In this document: piece by piece, positions 1 through 7,877 of the stretch | Position numbering within the stretch: position 1 is the first letter of the stretch | Layout of the letters: each line of letters starts with the position of its first letter | Origin: Clostridiaceae bacterium AF10-41 | GTDB taxonomy: Bacteria > Bacillota > Clostridia > Clostridiales > Clostridiaceae | Direction: 5' to 3' | Length of the DNA: 54,982 nucleotides | Assembly: GCA_027686065.1 (NCBI GenBank) | Contig: JAQCTH010000017.1 | Span: forward strand, 1 to 54,982 | Translations under genes and position numbers: made by a program | Notes under the pieces: generated by a model | What the model was told of the DNA's origin: nothing | Databases searched by the model: none | Seen by the model: the letters and a program-made list of their open reading frames with translations, nothing else

Positions 1-135
1 ATACTTTTATAATAAATTATTTTTAACTTTGTTAACTAGTATATTTTTTCTATATAATAATTATTATATTTACAATATATAGTAATGACAATAACTATTT
101 ATTATAATTTACTATATATTGCATTAAAAAAACTC

Positions 136-163
136 TTGATATTTAATTATACTATGGTATACT
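136..163 (+). promoter_or_regulatory. Predicted sigma-A promoter of the HesB-like gene
   Basis: A -35 box TTGATA (136-141) and a -10 box TATACT (158-163) are separated by 16 bases. They lie about 40 bases before the start codon at 204. Both boxes are close to consensus. No operator was recognised. Confidence 0.55.
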
Positions 164-203
164 AATGATATAAATTATCATTTAATAATAGAAGGTGAAT
201 AAT

Positions 204-533
204 ATGGATAAAATTATAATAAGTGAAGAAGCATACAACGAATTCAAATCATTTTTAGATGAAAATGAAGTTGATAACTACAGTATAAGAATTAATTTAG
301 CTGGATTTGGATGTAGTGGTCCTGCTTTCAATATATCTGTTGATGATGTTAAAGAAGGAGACCTTACTCAAAAAGTTAACGATATTACTTTTGTTGTAGA
401 AGAAAAATTAGTTGATGAATTTGGCGGATTTAAACTACTTTCAACTGAAGAAAATGAAGGAAGAGGATTATCTCTTAAACCTGTCATTGAATCTGAAGGT
501 GGATGTGGATCTTGTGGTGGTGGATGTCACTAA
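204..533 (+). CDS. HesB/IscA-like Fe-S cluster-type small protein
   Basis: A 109-residue cytoplasmic protein of the HesB-like group found in clostridia. It is related to A-type Fe-S carrier proteins, which bind an Fe-S cluster or iron through conserved cysteines. An early cysteine in a Gly-rich stretch (FGCSGPAF, about residue 34) and a C-terminal GGCGSCGGGCH tail supply the likely ligands. The tail is richer in Gly and Cys than classical IscA. The start is ATG 204, because GAAGGTG (191-197) sits 6 bases before it; a GTG at 195 overlaps that ribosome site and is rejected. The gene is monocistronic, with its own promoter and terminator. The family call is good, but the exact role (carrier or iron storage/sensing) is not known. 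Confidence 0.85.
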   Translation: MDKIIISEEAYNEFKSFLDENEVDNYSIRINLAGFGCSGPAFNISVDDVKEGDLTQKVNDITFVVEEKLVDEFGGFKLLSTEENEGRGLSLKPVIESEGGCGSCGGGCH

Positions 534-563
534 AAAAAGAGTTGCAATTGCAACTCTTTTTTT
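533..563 (+). terminator. Intrinsic terminator of the HesB-like gene
   Basis: A perfect AAAGAGTTGCAA / TTGCAACTCTTT stem follows the stop codon directly and ends in a T run. The run of A on the other side makes it potentially bidirectional. Confidence 0.85.
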
Positions 564-645
564 ATAGATAAATATAGACTTTCTACTGAGTATCAATTAT
601 TAACCTTTAACCAATGATACCTGTTCATTGTGAACTATCATAAAG

Positions 646-1515
646 TTATTTAGCTATAATTTCTGCTCCTTCTTCTGTGACTAAAACAGTATATTCCCAT
701 TGAGCTGAATATCCTCCATCCTCTGTAAATACCGTCCAATCATCATCTTCATCTACAAATACTTCATAGTCCCCTTGATTTATCATAGGCTCTATTGTAA
801 ACACCATTCCAGGAACTAATACCATTCCTTCTCCCTTTTTCCCATAATGAGCTACAAATGGGTCTTCATGAAACTCTAATCCAACTCCATGGCCACCAAA
901 AGATCTTACCACTGAAAATCCATTTACTTCTGCGTGTTCTTGTATTACAGCTCCTATGTCTCCTAAGAATCCCCAAGGTCTTACAGCTTCAAATCCTTTT
1001 TCTAAACATTCTTTTGCAACTCTTACAAGCTTTCTATCTTCTTCTGCCACATTACCAATCATAAACATTCTTGATGCATCTGAATAATATCCGTTATATA
1101 TTGTTGATACATCTACATTTACAATATCTCCCTCTTGCAGTATAGTATCATTACTTGGTATTCCATGACATACAACATCATTTATTGAAACACAAACACT
1201 CTTAGGAAATCCGCCATAATTTAATGGTGCTGGTATTGCTCCACTGTTAACAGTAAAATCATGTACTATCTTATCAATTTCCTCTGTACTCATTCCTATC
1301 TTAATTTTTTCTTGTACTAAGTCTAATACTGCATTATTAATTTTAGCGCTTTCTTTTATTCCTTCTATTTGTTCTTTATTCTTAATTAGCTTTCTAGGTG
1401 GAATGTGAAATCCCTTTGCTCTCAAGCTATCTAATTTTTCATCTAATTCAATATGGCATTTTTTATATTTTTTACCACTTCCACACCAACATTGATCATT
1501 TCTATTTAAATTCAT
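646..1515 (-). CDS. map: Methionine aminopeptidase, type I, with N-terminal SEC-C zinc motif
   Basis: Removes the initiator Met from nascent proteins; a cytoplasmic metalloenzyme of the pita-bread fold. The first about 22 residues hold an SEC-C motif (QCWCGSGKKYKKCH), a zinc-binding module also found at the SecA C-terminus. The catalytic domain follows with the expected metal ligands: Asp in DVSTIYNGYYSDASR (two Asp), His in GGHGVGLEFHE, Glu in FTIEPM and Glu near QWEYTVLV. The length of 289 residues is about 40 more than the minimal enzyme, which the SEC-C module explains. The start is ATG 1515 with AAAGGAGG 7 bases before it. No partner gene is adjacent. The SEC-C motif probably aids docking at the ribosome or binding to protein; that is inference. 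Confidence 0.95.
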   Translation of the reverse strand: MNLNRNDQCWCGSGKKYKKCHIELDEKLDSLRAKGFHIPPRKLIKNKEQIEGIKESAKINNAVLDLVQEKIKIGMSTEEIDKIVHDFTVNSGAIPAPLNYGGFPKSVCVSINDVVCHGIPSNDTILQEGDIVNVDVSTIYNGYYSDASRMFMIGNVAEEDRKLVRVAKECLEKGFEAVRPWGFLGDIGAVIQEHAEVNGFSVVRSFGGHGVGLEFHEDPFVAHYGKKGEGMVLVPGMVFTIEPMINQGDYEVFVDEDDDWTVFTEDGGYSAQWEYTVLVTEEGAEIIAK

Positions 1516-1698
1516 ATTAAACCTCCTTTTAAGTTTTACAAATCAAAATAATTAACAATCGAATATTCACATTTTACAATATAATAAAAATTATTCTACA
1601 TATAATTTTATTCTAAAATATGAAATTTGATACTGTAAGTTTATATTATTTAATATTACTATATCACACATTCTTATTATTGCCCTAAAATTTTTATT

Positions 1699-1730
1699 AA
1701 AAATAAAAATACTCTATTTCTAGAGTATTA
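1699..1730 (-). terminator. Intrinsic terminator of the membrane-anchored orphan
   Basis: On the minus strand, AATACTCTA and TAGAGTATT pair around a GAAA loop and are followed by TTTATTTTT. It lies just after the stop codon at 1734. Confidence 0.8.
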
Positions 1731-1733
1731 AAA

Positions 1734-2390
1734 CTAATTTTTTATAGTAAATTCATAATTAATATACGGATCCATAATAGAATTTATTGCACTTAAAATA
1801 TCTATCCAATAATTTCTCTTTATTGTAATTATCTTCTTATCTTCTTCAGTCTTATTATTAAATTTTTCTTTATTAAATTCCTTAAAAAACTCATTTAGTT
1901 GGTTTGACATGCTATTCATAGCTGAAAAGTTGTTTAATGTTTCGCCTTCTAAAATAATTTTATCATTTTGATTCTTCATTTCAGAATTTAAATATTCAAA
2001 TAATAAGCTTTCAATTCTTGAATATACTTCATTAGGTATTTCTTTTGATATCTTAGATTTTTTACTTATAGTAATAATTTCTTCTTTTCCATAATTTTTA
2101 TAGTTTGACCATAAACTTGCGAATTCATCAGACATTGAACTATAATTTTTATATAAGGCAAGTAATTCTTCATTACTTATGCTACCTGATTTAATACTCT
2201 GATTTAATATATTCAATGCTCCTTCATTTCTATTTCTTATTTCTTCAACACTTTTATAGGTTTCTTTACCTACTAGTATTTTATAGCGAGAATTCATAAT
2301 CGATGTGTAAACGTTTATCAATAGACTTATAATCAATACTGTCAATATTAAAAGAATACTATTATTTTTACTTATCTTATAAGATTTCAT
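1734..2390 (-). CDS. Membrane-anchored protein of unknown function
   Basis: A 218-residue protein that I do not recognise. Residues about 10-32 form one hydrophobic segment after a short Lys-containing N-terminus, giving an N-terminal signal anchor. The remaining about 185 residues are hydrophilic, helix-prone and rich in Glu, Lys, Asn and Ser, and would lie outside the membrane. No cysteine or catalytic motif is visible. The start ATG 2390 is preceded by GGGGTG. The gene stands alone between map and the MoxR operon and has its own terminator. It could be a sensor-like or cell-wall-facing protein, but nothing in the sequence decides this. Confidence 0.6.
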   Translation of the reverse strand: MKSYKISKNNSILLILTVLIISLLINVYTSIMNSRYKILVGKETYKSVEEIRNRNEGALNILNQSIKSGSISNEELLALYKNYSSMSDEFASLWSNYKNYGKEEIITISKKSKISKEIPNEVYSRIESLLFEYLNSEMKNQNDKIILEGETLNNFSAMNSMSNQLNEFFKEFNKEKFNNKTEEDKKIITIKRNYWIDILSAINSIMDPYINYEFTIKN

Positions 2391-2610
2391 AATGCACCCC
2401 CATATTTTTGTATTATATCATAGATTATTGACTAATACCAGCATGCTTTTAAATTGCGAAGCAATTGGTCTCTAGTACACAATTTACAAAACACAGTTAT
2501 TGACTAGTTTTCATTTTATCGGTAACACTTGTTATCTTATAAAAACTGTTAACCGTGCCTTGTTAATTGTAAACTAGAAATTTTAATTCACAACTTATTA
2601 CTTAACCCTA
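2391..2610. repeat. Intergenic remnant with degenerate 'ttcacaatt/attgtgaact' sequence
   Basis: This spacer contains short stretches such as AGTACACAATTTACA and TTAATTGTAAACT. They resemble those at about 12499-12522 and 39611-39631 (CAGTTCACAGTACACAATTC). No ORF or clear terminator is seen. It is read here as a decayed interspersed repeat; confidence is low. Confidence 0.3.
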
Positions 2611-3954
2611 TTAAAAGTATCTTCCATGTTCTTGTTGATATTCCTTAATCATCTCTAACCCTGCAGTTCCGCCTTCACCTTTTTCCGCCCTACCTTCTAT
2701 TCTCTTTATGTCTCCGTAAGGCCTTGATAAAGATAAGTCTTCATTTCCTGTTAATACCCAAATTATATTCGAATTAAACGGCTTAACTGCTAACTCCTTT
2801 TCACCTACCCCATCAGTAAAATATATAAGCACATGATTTTTCATCTTGTTATCCCTTATATATTTAAATACTGGCGAAAATTTAGTTGATCCAATATTAG
2901 ATGTTCTTTTCTTTATATCATTCTTAGATTTCATTTCATAAACACGTCTAATTTCATTATCACATTCTATTACAGTTATTTTATTAGTTCTAGTTTTAGT
3001 TATTTCTAATATTTCAATCATTATCTTATGGACCTCTTCTTCACTCATAGATGCACTTATATCTATTGCTACTATAACCTCTGGAATATTATTAGGAAGG
3101 GTTCCTCTTATATCTAATCTATCTGGTTGTCTTCTATTTTTTCTCGTTATAGTCTTCTTTTCTCCTGCTCTAAGAGATGGCATTAATTTTTTCAATGTTT
3201 CTTGCCATGGTATTTCTGCCCTTTCTGTATATGCCTTAATAATTGCTTGTATATCCTTAGGGGCATTTCCCTTAAAAGAACTTATAGCTGTTTTTTTAGT
3301 CATATCCTTTATTGCATCATAATTTAAATTACTTTCTTCCCATACATCATGAGCCTTTGAAATATCAATCATTTCTCCTATAGATTCATTATTATTTGAT
3401 TTCATACTTTTCAAAAGTTTTGATCTTATAGCCTTCTCTATGCTTTCAGCATATTCCTCAATAGATTTATCTTCTCTGAGACTCAAGTTATATTCTTTAT
3501 TGATACTTTCTATCTTAAAACTATCCATTGGCAAATTTTTTATAAACTGGTTTATAGAAATATCAAGGGCCAAATTCACAGAAGTTGTTGTATATTTATT
3601 TTTAAGATCTTTTTCTCTTTGATGATGTCCATACATTATATGGTATACCTCATGTTTAAAAAGAGCCTGCATTTCCTTTTTATTACACATTAAAAATAAT
3701 ACTGGATTAAAATACATTTTAAACCCTTGCATTTTAGGAACTGTTGCTAGTGGCCATGTTATATTAAACCTTATTTTTCTTTCAATTTTCACTAAAAATT
3801 GTCCAAAAAAGTTATCTTCCCCATCTATCATATCAATTACAACAGACTCTACTAAAGAAAAGAAATTTCTTTCAAAATCACTATTTAACTCTCCATGTTC
3901 CTTAATTTTTAATGATTGCTTTAATAAGTTGTTACGTTTATCATCAAATATCAT
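2611..3954 (-). CDS. DUF2201/VWA-like metallopeptidase-domain protein (MoxR partner)
   Basis: About 447 residues. The N-terminal half carries HEVYHIMYGHH (about residue 103), a zincin-like HExxH-x-x-x-GH pattern typical of the DUF2201 putative metallopeptidase domain. The C-terminal half is a VWA-like domain with a MIDAS-type DISASMS and a later acidic TDGVGE. Such proteins work with MoxR AAA+ ATPases, probably in metal insertion or protein remodelling; that is known for related CoxD/CoxE, NorQ/NorD and RavA/ViaA pairs, and inferred here. The gene follows moxR closely. Two starts are possible: ATG 3963 has its AGGA directly abutting, whereas ATG 3954 has TAAGGA at 9 bases and is chosen. That ribosome site overlaps the stop codon of moxR, so the two are probably translationally coupled. 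Confidence 0.8.
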   Translation of the reverse strand: MIFDDKRNNLLKQSLKIKEHGELNSDFERNFFSLVESVVIDMIDGEDNFFGQFLVKIERKIRFNITWPLATVPKMQGFKMYFNPVLFLMCNKKEMQALFKHEVYHIMYGHHQREKDLKNKYTTTSVNLALDISINQFIKNLPMDSFKIESINKEYNLSLREDKSIEEYAESIEKAIRSKLLKSMKSNNNESIGEMIDISKAHDVWEESNLNYDAIKDMTKKTAISSFKGNAPKDIQAIIKAYTERAEIPWQETLKKLMPSLRAGEKKTITRKNRRQPDRLDIRGTLPNNIPEVIVAIDISASMSEEEVHKIMIEILEITKTRTNKITVIECDNEIRRVYEMKSKNDIKKRTSNIGSTKFSPVFKYIRDNKMKNHVLIYFTDGVGEKELAVKPFNSNIIWVLTGNEDLSLSRPYGDIKRIEGRAEKGEGGTAGLEMIKEYQQEHGRYF

Positions 3955-3966
3955 ATTCCTCATTCC

Positions 3967-5052
3967 TTATTGAAAAATATTAAAGAATGCATCTAAAAAT
4001 GTATCTTCATTTAATAAATCTTCATATAATTTTTCGCTAGAATCGCTTTTTATTTCTTTCATTATACCAAGTCTTAAATCCTTCGGATAACAAATTAATA
4101 AATCTCCAAATAACTTTCGATTATTCTCTGTATTATTTTCCTCTAGGTATCGCAAGGAATTTTTAGCTAAGATATATAATCTTGAATGACTTTCTTTTCT
4201 TATCTCTTCCTTTACTTCTATTGGTAAAATAATATATTCAAATAAATCCTTTGGCTTAATTAATTGATTTTTTATATTCTTAATATAATTTATAAAATCT
4301 GTTGCTATGCTTACTCCTACATTACCTTTAACTACATTATAGAATATATCAATTGAATAGTTATTATTATTTTTCATATATATATTATAAGCTTTAGCTA
4401 CTCTTTCCCAGCTTCTTGGTGTAGCTTTAATAGATTCATTTGAATTTGGTGTATTCAAATACTCTGGAAATGTTGATAAAAATTCAATTATATTTTCATG
4501 TACATTTCCTTCCCCACTCATAGCCCATTTAATCCATTCTTTTATATCAGAATCAAGTTCTATCCATACAAATCTATCTTCTTGAGCTTTGTCCATGTCC
4601 ACTACTTGATAATCGCTGTCTTCAAAACCATCATACTTATTTGAAGGATTCATAGCTGCTACTATTTTAATTGAATCATCTAATTTATATCCGTTTATTT
4701 CTCTGTTTAATATTAAATTCATGAGCTCTTGTTGGACTGCATGCTCACATCTATTCAATTCATCTATAAATAATAGTACTCCATTGTAGTTATCATTTAG
4801 TATAGCTTCTTTCATTTCAATAAGTTTATAGTGCGTTGCATATTTAGTTCTGCCATATTCAACTATAGGTAACCCACCAATTTCACCTTCTTTTAGAAGA
4901 TTTGCATCTATGTTTACTAAATAATAACTATTATTTTTGCATATTTTTTTTACTAAAGATGTCTTTCCTATACCAGCTTCGCCAATTATTAATGGAACAC
5001 TTCCTGAGTCTAAAATTAATTCTATAGTTCTTATAGCTTCCGAAAATTTCAT
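3967..5052 (-). CDS. MoxR-family AAA+ ATPase
   Basis: A 361-residue cytoplasmic ATPase. The Walker A is GEAGIGKTS (about residues 23-31) and the Walker B is LLFIDELNR (about 93-101). A sensor-1-like AAMNPS follows, as in MoxR/CbxX-type ATPases, and the C-terminal part is the AAA lid. The family acts as a chaperone with VWA proteins, and the next gene encodes such a partner 12 bases downstream. It is preceded by the repeat protein at 21 bases, giving a three-gene operon. The operon's target is unknown. Confidence in the family is high. Confidence 0.88.
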   Translation of the reverse strand: MKFSEAIRTIELILDSGSVPLIIGEAGIGKTSLVKKICKNNSYYLVNIDANLLKEGEIGGLPIVEYGRTKYATHYKLIEMKEAILNDNYNGVLLFIDELNRCEHAVQQELMNLILNREINGYKLDDSIKIVAAMNPSNKYDGFEDSDYQVVDMDKAQEDRFVWIELDSDIKEWIKWAMSGEGNVHENIIEFLSTFPEYLNTPNSNESIKATPRSWERVAKAYNIYMKNNNNYSIDIFYNVVKGNVGVSIATDFINYIKNIKNQLIKPKDLFEYIILPIEVKEEIRKESHSRLYILAKNSLRYLEENNTENNRKLFGDLLICYPKDLRLGIMKEIKSDSSEKLYEDLLNEDTFLDAFFNIFQ

Positions 5053-5073
5053 ATTTTATCACCTCTTGTTGTC

Positions 5074-5847
5074 TTATCTTGAAAGTTTATAATCCACTAA
5101 TAAAATTTTAGCTTTTTTACTTCCATATTCACTTATAAAATTTATCTTATCCATCTCTAATATTTCAAGTTCTAAAAAATCTTTTATATATTTTTCATCT
5201 ATAAAATTTTCTTTTATTTTATCTATTACTACATTCACAACAAAATCTACATCTATAGAATCATAGACATATTTTACAATTTTTATATTATCTCCAATTA
5301 ATATTTTTAGTTCATCCAAATTAAAATTAATATAATTTATAGCCTCTTCATTTTCCTTTACCGCTTCTCTCCTAGCTTTTAAACTTGGATTATCTATAAA
5401 CTTTATTGCTGCCCAATACTTTTTTATTGCCTCTAATTGTACCTTTTCTGAAGGATTTTTTATATATTTTATTGCATCATAATCCTTAAAAACTGCTATC
5501 ATCTGCATACTTTCAGTGGGATTCTCAATAAACTGTATTGCCCATCCCTTTGCTTTTATAGCTTCAAGTTTCACCTTCTCAGTTGGATCTTTTATATACT
5601 TTAAAGAATTCCATAATAATTTAACTGCTAGTATAGCATTTTCTTCCTCTAAATCTTCAATATATTCCACTGCTAATGGATTGTTTTTTATTGCCTTTTC
5701 CTTCATAACACTAGTTGGATTATTTATATATCTTATTGCTAATCCATTTCTCTTAATAGCTTCAAATATTAATTCCTCACTTGGATTTTCTATATACCTA
5801 ATATACAAAGGATTATCATATATTTTTTTTAAATCACTACTTTCCAT
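5074..5847 (-). CDS. Helical-repeat protein (DUF4116-like) of the MoxR operon
   Basis: A 257-residue protein made mostly of about seven tandem units of 22-24 residues, each close to 'AIKxxxxAIKYIxNPSExxxxE' (residues about 10-175). The pattern recalls DUF4116-type repeats and predicts a solenoid of helical hairpins. The last about 80 residues are irregular, helix-rich and end with basic residues. No signal peptide or catalytic motif is visible. It is the first gene of the operon, with AAGGAAGGA before ATG 5847, and precedes moxR. It may recognise the substrate of the MoxR/VWA pair; that is inference from position and from the binding role usual for repeat solenoids. Confidence 0.65.
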   Translation of the reverse strand: MESSDLKKIYDNPLYIRYIENPSEELIFEAIKRNGLAIRYINNPTSVMKEKAIKNNPLAVEYIEDLEEENAILAVKLLWNSLKYIKDPTEKVKLEAIKAKGWAIQFIENPTESMQMIAVFKDYDAIKYIKNPSEKVQLEAIKKYWAAIKFIDNPSLKARREAVKENEEAINYINFNLDELKILIGDNIKIVKYVYDSIDVDFVVNVVIDKIKENFIDEKYIKDFLELEILEMDKINFISEYGSKKAKILLVDYKLSR

Positions 5848-5982
5848 AATTGTCCTTCCTTATTCTTCTTATAATTTTAAATCATCTATAATGAATTTAA
5901 TATATATCTTGTTATTTATTATACTATATTTAATAAATAATTACTATTATTTAATATTTACAATTGCAAAAAATAAAAAAAT

Positions 5983-6016
5983 AAAGGTAAAAATATATTC
6001 CTATACTTTTACCTTT
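5983..6016 (-). terminator. Intrinsic terminator of the rhomboid-like gene
   Basis: AAAGGTAAAA (5983-5992) pairs with TTTTACCTTT (6007-6016). On the minus strand it is followed by a long T-rich run. It ends transcription of the gene at 6024-6824. Confidence 0.85.
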
Positions 6017-6023
6017 TATTTCT

Positions 6024-6824
6024 TTACTTATGCTCATGATCTTTTATATGATTAATACAATAGCATTTTTTCTCTGAACATTTTGAGCAATATCTAAATT
6101 CCATATTAATGTCATCCTTTTCTGTTATTCCACATACAACACATTTATGAACAAATTCTGCTTCTCTAACTTTTGATTTAAAATTTTGCTTTCTATGATA
6201 ATTTATTGCACTACTTTTTGTTCCCGTAAGTATGCTTCTTCCAAAGAATATTAAGTAATTTACAACTGGAATTAAAGCTATTATCACTCCATTTAAAGAT
6301 TTTGAAAATATAGCTGAAAATACGCTAATTCCTATCATAGTCCAATTGAATATTGCAATGTATTTAACCTTTACAGGTATTATAAAAAATAATAATAATT
6401 GAAAATCCGGATATATTTTTGCAAATGCTAAGAATAGTGAAAGGTTAACATATGAACCTGTTACTGTTTTTCCTGTTAAGAATGCTATTATTATTGAAGC
6501 TAACATACCTATTAGGTAATATGCATTAAACTTAAAGCCTCCCCATTCTTCTTCAAGACCAGACCCTGCCAGATAATAAAAATATAAGGTGAAAATTACC
6601 CAAAAAGCAGATGTACTTTCTGGCACAAAAATAAATGTTATAAGTCTCCATATTTCTCCATTTAGCACCTTGCTTGAATCCAATACTATATTATTTATTA
6701 GTTCATTATTTCCATTAATCATAGTAATAAAATATATTACTGCATTTCCTAATACTATTATAAGCATTAAATTCCTTATATAAACATTTCCAAGTTTTCT
6801 TTCTAATTTATTTAACCAATTCAT
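6024..6824 (-). CDS. Rhomboid-fold membrane protein lacking catalytic residues, with C-terminal zinc ribbon
   Basis: A 266-residue integral membrane protein with about six hydrophobic segments (residues about 17-35, 60-85, 97-118, 122-138, 140-175, 177-197). The order and spacing, the GEIWRLITFIF stretch and the later LSLFLAFAKIYPD segment fit the rhomboid family. However, the GxSG serine motif of TM4 is absent (YVNLSLFLAFA lies in its place), and no His-x-x-Gly motif is seen in the last membrane segment. A cytosolic tail has CVVCG and CSKCSEKKCYC followed by His residues, suggesting a zinc-binding domain. It is likely a pseudoprotease or adaptor. The start ATG 6824 is poorly supported by its ribosome site (AAGGAG about 12 bases upstream). 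It is monocistronic and divergent from the amidase gene. Confidence 0.7.
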   Translation of the reverse strand: MNWLNKLERKLGNVYIRNLMLIIVLGNAVIYFITMINGNNELINNIVLDSSKVLNGEIWRLITFIFVPESTSAFWVIFTLYFYYLAGSGLEEEWGGFKFNAYYLIGMLASIIIAFLTGKTVTGSYVNLSLFLAFAKIYPDFQLLLFFIIPVKVKYIAIFNWTMIGISVFSAIFSKSLNGVIIALIPVVNYLIFFGRSILTGTKSSAINYHRKQNFKSKVREAEFVHKCVVCGITEKDDINMEFRYCSKCSEKKCYCINHIKDHEHK

Positions 6825-7014
6825 AACTTCAAATTACTCCTTTTATAATTACTTTATTATATAAGTTGTTATAAATAGTTTATATCAATATACCATTATT
6901 ATCAACAAATGATATTTTTTATTTTATTTCCATTTATTTACAATTATTCTTATGTTAAGTATAATTAATATATGATTCTTATAGATTTATTATAACTTAA
7001 TGAGAGGTGTTTAT

Positions 7015-7830
7015 ATGGAACCTAAAGTTTTTGATATTGAATATAGAAGAAAATTACTTTATAAAAGAAAGAAGCGAAGAAAGCTCATCTTTCAAATTTC
7101 TATATTTCTAAGTGTACTTTGTGTATTATTCTTTATTATCCTACTGGGTAATAAGGATAATAATGTTTCTTCTGTAAACCAAAAAATAACTACATCATCT
7201 TCCTCAACTGAAGAGAAATTTGTAATATGCATAGATCCTGGACACGGGGATTGGGATACTGGTGCAAAAGGAACAACTGGAGTATTTGAAAAAGATATTG
7301 TTTTAAATATATCTTTAAAATTAGGAAAATTACTTGAATCTAATGGGATAAAAGTTGTTTATACAAGAACAAATGATTCTCTTCCTTGGCTTGAAACAGC
7401 AAATGATAGCTTAAAAGAAAGAATAAAAATACCCGAGGTCTTTGATGCAGATTTATTTATATCAATTCACTGTAATAGTAATTATGATGCTCCAGATTCA
7501 AAAGGATTAGAAACTTGGTATAAACTATCTAATAATGACAGTAAAGAATTATCTAATATAATCCAACAATACTTATTAAAATTAAATTATACTGAAGATA
7601 GAGGCTTAAAAACTTACAAAAGTAAAGATGATGCTCTTGCAGTATTAGAATTAAATCCAAGTATCTCAAGCTTAATTGAATTAGGTTTCCTAAGTAATAC
7701 CTCTGATGAAAAATATTTAAACTCCGATTTAGGTCAAAACAATTGTGCTAAAGCTATAAATGATGCTATATTAAGCTATATTGATAGAAATAAGGAATCT
7801 TTAATTAATAAAAGAAATAGTAATGATTAG
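7015..7830 (+). CDS. N-acetylmuramoyl-L-alanine amidase, Amidase_3 family, membrane anchored
   Basis: Cleaves the bond between N-acetylmuramic acid and L-Ala in peptidoglycan, a zinc enzyme of the cell envelope. A very basic N-terminus is followed by one membrane segment (residues about 25-43) and then a Ser/Thr linker. The catalytic domain carries the zinc ligands His (DPGHGDWD), Glu (FEKDIVLN) and His (ISIHCNSN), and the catalytic Glu (LIELGFLSN). The start is ATG 7015 because GAGAGGTG lies just before it; ATG 7000 overlaps that ribosome site. It resembles the CwlD-type group involved in sporulation cortex, though the window gives no proof of that role. The gene end runs into a large terminator hairpin. 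Confidence 0.88.
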   Translation: MEPKVFDIEYRRKLLYKRKKRRKLIFQISIFLSVLCVLFFIILLGNKDNNVSSVNQKITTSSSSTEEKFVICIDPGHGDWDTGAKGTTGVFEKDIVLNISLKLGKLLESNGIKVVYTRTNDSLPWLETANDSLKERIKIPEVFDADLFISIHCNSNYDAPDSKGLETWYKLSNNDSKELSNIIQQYLLKLNYTEDRGLKTYKSKDDALAVLELNPSISSLIELGFLSNTSDEKYLNSDLGQNNCAKAINDAILSYIDRNKESLINKRNSND

Positions 7831-7862
7831 ATTGATTCTAAGCAATCTAATCATTACTATTT
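7815..7862. terminator. 20-bp perfect hairpin between convergent genes
   Basis: Arms 7815-7834 and 7843-7862 are perfect inverted copies around an 8-base loop. The left arm includes the last codons and the TAG stop of the amidase gene. It lies between the convergent amidase and ClC genes and is probably a bidirectional terminator; the minus side has the better T-rich tail. Confidence 0.7.
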
Positions 7863-7877
7863 CTAAAAATATTTGTT

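Noticed and set aside
858..1064. Plus-strand ORF opposite map
   Set aside because: It lies wholly within the minus-strand map gene, is Leu-rich shadow sequence and has no ribosome site.
5516..6055. 179-codon plus-strand ORF
   Set aside because: It is the antisense of the repeat protein and the terminator area; its regular pattern mirrors the repeats on the other strand, and no ribosome site precedes it.
6024..6824. Active rhomboid protease
   Set aside because: No GxSG serine and no TM6 His could be found; membrane layout alone is not enough for an activity call.
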